From: Aquirufa lenticrescens
GTDB taxonomy: Bacteria; Bacteroidota; Bacteroidia; Cytophagales; Spirosomataceae
DNA: 64,000 bases
Reading direction: 5' to 3'
NCBI RefSeq assembly: GCF_019916085.1
Contig: NZ_CP049834.1
Coordinates: forward strand, 1 to 64,000
In this document: positions 60,885 to 64,000 of the stretch, in pieces
How positions within the stretch are numbered: position 1 is the stretch's first letter
How the letters are laid out: each line of letters begins with the position of its first letter
Position numbers and translations under genes: made by a program
The notes under the pieces: model-generated
What the model saw: only the letters and a program-made list of their open reading frames with translations
Databases searched by the model: none
What the model was told of the DNA's origin: nothing

Positions 60885-61373
60885 TTATTTTTTAATAGGT
60901 TCACAGCCATTGAAAAATCCAGGTGCCATCATGTAATTAAAGTGATTCACCATGACATATTCTGTCGTGGTATAGCCTTGAATTGTTAATCCTTTTAGCG
61001 TCTTCATTGCTTTTTGCGCATCAGACCCCTGTTTACCCTGTTCTATTTGGAAAAACAATTGTTCCTTTTCTGACTCTGTAACCTTCTCAATCGAAGGTAA
61101 AGCCGCTAATACCTTCATCAAGGTAGTAGCAGTAGTTGGCTCATAGCAATCGCGAAGCATCACCTTCACATAGGCTGGAACGCCTAAGGAAACGGCGCCA
61201 GGAATACTGGATTCAGGAATAATAACTCCCATCCAAGCTTGTAATAATTGGTCTTGATCAGCGCTCCATTGAATGCTGGGCGCATTGGCTGCTTTGAGAT
61301 CTGTAAAAACAACGCTGCCTAAAGTAGCAAGCGCCATTCCTTTCACCCAATTTCGGCGAGAAATCGATTTCAT
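60885..61373 (-). CDS. Gluconate 2-dehydrogenase subunit 3 family protein
   Basis: Small Tat-exported partner of GMC dehydrogenases, 162 residues. The N-terminus has a twin-arginine motif (SRRNWVKGMALATLG) and the body the family pattern LLQAWMGVIIPESSIPGAVSLGVPAYVKVMLRDCYEP…GYTTTEYVMVNHFNYMMAPGFFNGCEP. It is thought to help export or mature the FAD subunit, which lacks its own signal. Co-operonic with the GMC gene. Confidence 0.9.
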   Translation of the reverse strand: MKSISRRNWVKGMALATLGSVVFTDLKAANAPSIQWSADQDQLLQAWMGVIIPESSIPGAVSLGVPAYVKVMLRDCYEPTTATTLMKVLAALPSIEKVTESEKEQLFFQIEQGKQGSDAQKAMKTLKGLTIQGYTTTEYVMVNHFNYMMAPGFFNGCEPIKK

Positions 61374-61396
61374 AATTTATCTAGGTTTACTGTTTT

Positions 61397-63343
61397 TTAA
61401 TCAAATAACAACCAACGAACACCATAACCGAAGGAACGAGCCATCGCCGGATGTAAGTAAGCGGTATAGTAATTCGAATTTAACAATCCTTGCGTTACAT
61501 TCTGCATTTTAAAGAAAAGTCGAACTCGGTTAATACGTAAAGTCACATAGGCATCTGCCTGAACAAAAGCAGGGATTTCGTAGCGATCTTGCAGATGAAA
61601 TTGCTGCATTGTAGGCATATACGCATCTGCAAAATAAGCTGATTGATGCTGTACATCCACGCCAAACTGCATATACAATAATTTCTTGTATTGCACATTC
61701 AGCGCAAAATTCGCATTGGCTACCAAGCTTGGCATTCTGATCACATCGGGTCCCGACTTTGTATTGGCTAAAACCAAAGCAGACCATTCGAAACGCTTAA
61801 ACGTCCCTCCTGCTGAAAATCCTGTTCTAAATACGCCTATCGCATCAGTTACTTGTTTGGCGGTGGCCAAGGTATCAAAATAGGCATAATTCGCGATGCG
61901 TTGAATCGTAGCAGTTGGACGGAAATAAACATTTTTTGTATGTAGATCCAAAGTCCCAATCAATTCATCAAACAGGACATTATCAAATGATTGATTCCAA
62001 CGAAAAGCAGCATTATAGGCCCAATTTTGAGCAATCGAAGGACTGATTGAGGTGCGACTAGCTTTTACTTGAAAGAAAGGAGATAGAAAGCTGGCCTGCA
62101 GGCGGTAATCGGAACCTACTAAATATTCCCCATCCGCTGTAAAGTCAATCTTGTCATTGAATTTTTGCTGCAAAAACAAACCCACATAGTTTTCCAAGCG
62201 GTTCTTTTGCAAACCTGCCATCGGGTTATTCACATCCCAATAGCGCTGTTTGAAATACGTTCGATAGGTAAAACCTCGAAATATTCCTTTTATACCTGTC
62301 TGATGCGCATAGGATTGCCATTGATTCTCATTATACAAGGAATCCGTTTGCGTTCCGTAATTCTTCGAATAAAATGATTTAGTCAGATTCGTCGCAAAAT
62401 TCAAGTCCTTAAACTTCGCAGTCCGATTTTCTACGTCTACGCGCTGAAAGAATTGCAGTCCTTTAAAACCGATGAACTCGTGGTAAAAATGGAATTTGAT
62501 AAAAGAATCATTTGACTGGACTCCTGAAGTGGCAAAAAATGCTCCGTTATCCGTGTAATTTAAAGCCGTAGTCGGATCTAAGCCATTCAACAACTGTAAT
62601 CCTCCCTGGTCTTGAATTCCTTGATCAAAATAGTTTAAATGGGATAACAATCGATACCGGTTATTGCGCGTTCTGAAATTAGTCTGGAATAATACACCCC
62701 ATTGCTCTGTCAATGCTTGATTCCCTGATTTGTATTTCGAATCGGTCAAAAATTTATCAGAAACCTGCCTCTGAATCTCAAAACCCATATTCCAAAGCGA
62801 ATCTACATTTCGCGCGAACGTAAAATTCAGACGCGTTTGCCCTCCAGCCCCTAAATAATATTCAATATCAGAATAGGGAGATTTTGTTTGGTAATACTTT
62901 ACCTCGTCAGTCGCAAAAGCATAGGGCATATAGGCATTATAGCCTAAATGCGTCCCTATTTGATCCGGTTTATGGATGAAGATATTCCGAACCGCCGTTC
63001 CTTCATTCCCTAAATGAGCCGTTAAAAAACCCGATCTCTCCTGAAATAAATAGCGGTGAAACAGGTGTAAACTTGTATCCACTGATTTTTTTGCTCCTCG
63101 GCCATTCAACACATCTTCTTCGTTAAAATAAGACATGGTTTGAGGGCCATACATCATTTTAGTGGAGTCGTCCAAAGCCGCACGCCCTGACTTCCCATTT
63201 GAAACGGGCTTAGGTGCATTCGGATCCTTGGGTGCCATCGGATCAGGGAAGGAATTCCGATCCCCTCCTGCTGACTGCAAAGTCTGCGCAAAAACGGGCG
63301 AAATACCCCATAAAACAAGAAGAACAATCAGTCTATACTTCAC
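61397..63343 (-). CDS. Putative porin (Bacteroidota)
   Basis: A 648-residue outer-membrane barrel: signal peptide (KYRLIVLLVLWGISPVFAQ) from a GTG start at 63343, a short proline/asparagine-rich N-terminal region (PDPMAPKDPNAPKPVSNG, about 32-49), then about 16-20 amphipathic strands with aromatic girdles and a C-terminal GYGVRWLLFD. Matches the family annotated as putative porin in Cytophagales. It may share the lpxK transcript (9-base gap); a TAAATTTG at 63348-63355 could alternatively start transcription almost at the GTG. Confidence 0.85.
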   Translation of the reverse strand: MKYRLIVLLVLWGISPVFAQTLQSAGGDRNSFPDPMAPKDPNAPKPVSNGKSGRAALDDSTKMMYGPQTMSYFNEEDVLNGRGAKKSVDTSLHLFHRYLFQERSGFLTAHLGNEGTAVRNIFIHKPDQIGTHLGYNAYMPYAFATDEVKYYQTKSPYSDIEYYLGAGGQTRLNFTFARNVDSLWNMGFEIQRQVSDKFLTDSKYKSGNQALTEQWGVLFQTNFRTRNNRYRLLSHLNYFDQGIQDQGGLQLLNGLDPTTALNYTDNGAFFATSGVQSNDSFIKFHFYHEFIGFKGLQFFQRVDVENRTAKFKDLNFATNLTKSFYSKNYGTQTDSLYNENQWQSYAHQTGIKGIFRGFTYRTYFKQRYWDVNNPMAGLQKNRLENYVGLFLQQKFNDKIDFTADGEYLVGSDYRLQASFLSPFFQVKASRTSISPSIAQNWAYNAAFRWNQSFDNVLFDELIGTLDLHTKNVYFRPTATIQRIANYAYFDTLATAKQVTDAIGVFRTGFSAGGTFKRFEWSALVLANTKSGPDVIRMPSLVANANFALNVQYKKLLYMQFGVDVQHQSAYFADAYMPTMQQFHLQDRYEIPAFVQADAYVTLRINRVRLFFKMQNVTQGLLNSNYYTAYLHPAMARSFGYGVRWLLFD

Positions 63344-63352
63344 GCTACAAAT

Positions 63353-64000
63353 TTAGTTTTTTCCCAACCAGTCCCAAAACTGTTCTTCCTGATCAATGAA
63401 ATACATTTCCATTGGTAAATAATATAAGTGATTAGCCAGATTAGGCAATTGTGCTAATTCAGCCTTTAAACGCACATAATCCTTGTGAGTAGTCAAAAAT
63501 CCCTCATCGCCTGCCATCATTTTGGCCTGCTGTTCTAACTCTAACAATTCAATCTCTGTAAACCGGTGGTGATCAGCATACATCACTTCTTCTTGAATTT
63601 GACCTAGGCTAGAGGCATACGTAAAAAATGGCTTGGGATCCGCTATACCCGCAAATAATGACCATTTACTCGGCAAGTATTCTCTTGGACCTACCGGTTT
63701 GCCATACCTTACACCCGTATAAAAGATCGGTTTCTCCTCCTTCGTATTCCGCAAAACGCCTTGAGCAAAATTCGATTTTTGTTCTTTCGTTAAAATACTT
63801 GGACAACGCGTAACAATCACCGCATCTGCTCGTTTTATACCTTTAGCAGACTCCCGTAAACGTCCCTGCGGCAGCAAAGAATCAGTATAAAAAGGCTGAG
63901 AGAAGGTAGAACAAACTAAATTTACGGAACCTTTTATCGAGCGATGCTGAAAGGCATCATCTAATAATAGCACATCCACTTCCGGCATCTGCTGAACTCC
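63353..64000 (-). CDS. lpxK: Tetraacyldisaccharide 4'-kinase LpxK, C-terminal part
   Basis: Lipid A pathway kinase that phosphorylates the 4' position of the disaccharide precursor. The 5' end is beyond the window; the visible part (216 codons) begins at 64000 in frame as GVQQMPEVDVLLLDDAFQHR, the conserved VDVIVLDDGFQHR block, and runs to the C-terminus. Following stretches LPQGRLRESAKGIKRADAVIVTR and PIFYTGVRYGKPV fit the family, and FDHHRF-like YADHHRFTEIELLELE (about 130-145) is the usual C-terminal motif. The internal Met of MPEVD is not the true start. Incomplete only because of the window edge. Confidence 0.9.
   Translation of the reverse strand, partial: GVQQMPEVDVLLLDDAFQHRSIKGSVNLVCSTFSQPFYTDSLLPQGRLRESAKGIKRADAVIVTRCPSILTKEQKSNFAQGVLRNTKEEKPIFYTGVRYGKPVGPREYLPSKWSLFAGIADPKPFFTYASSLGQIQEEVMYADHHRFTEIELLELEQQAKMMAGDEGFLTTHKDYVRLKAELAQLPNLANHLYYLPMEMYFIDQEEQFWDWLGKN

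Overview
The window looks like the start of a Bacteroidota chromosome, most likely a Cytophagales member such as the freshwater Aquirufa/Spirosomaceae type. dnaA begins at base 41. Promoter-like sites repeatedly match the Bacteroidota -7 element TAnnTTTG rather than a -10 box. The tmRNA tag ends in YAMAA, as in Cytophaga relatives. Many genes belong to families typical of this phylum: DUF3108, DUF3822, DUF4105, DUF5916, DUF6268-like, a putative porin and a YbiT-type ABC-F. Base composition is moderately AT-rich and fairly even. I see no prophage, insertion sequence, CRISPR array or rRNA operon. The genus is inference; the phylum is well supported.

Layout. 0-24 kb is mostly housekeeping: dnaA, recA, a photolyase, queA, ispD, an MMPL/RND exporter, an MFS permease, a gapN-type dehydrogenase, a YbiT-like ABC-F, coaD, a NUDIX hydrolase, pyrE, dprA, a MerR regulator, alaS, a pabB/pabC-like pair and a RecD-like helicase. 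23.5-28 kb is a MarR-controlled tripartite drug efflux operon (HlyD/EmrA, EmrB, TolC). 28-30.2 kb holds alanine dehydrogenase divergent from an Lrp/AsnC regulator, with a symmetric operator-like dyad and a terminator-like leader hairpin between them, followed by ssrA (tmRNA). 30-42.5 kb has envelope proteins, an aminopeptidase P, a small rhamnose/rhamnogalacturonan cluster (six-hairpin glycosidase, GH105/88, RhaM), and the run rsmI, DUF4105, DUF5916, threonine aldolase. A tRNA-Ser(TGA) follows.

42.6-51 kb contains an unusually short MiaA overlapping an unknown gene with a Mom/GNAT-like C-terminal pattern, then kduI and a GH105 enzyme (pectin/uronate use), a secreted nuclease, a GH20 hexosaminidase, and the amt-PII nitrogen pair. 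51-54.5 kb carries a CrtA-like monooxygenase divergent from a VWA plus MoxR/ChlI-like AAA pair; this segment is bordered by low-complexity or palindromic repeats that share short motifs. 54.6-64 kb is a minus-strand run: mnmE, an SCP2-domain protein, an AddB-like nuclease, a GMC oxidoreductase with its subunit-3 partner, a putative porin, and lpxK cut by the window end.

The most notable observations are the MiaA-short/Mom-like gene pair, the nested dyad plus attenuator-like hairpin at ald/lrp, the marR/emr palindrome shared by two divergent promoters, the 76-bp palindrome after the AAA gene, and a PII protein lacking the uridylylated tyrosine. All functional calls come from reading motifs by eye; no database search was possible.
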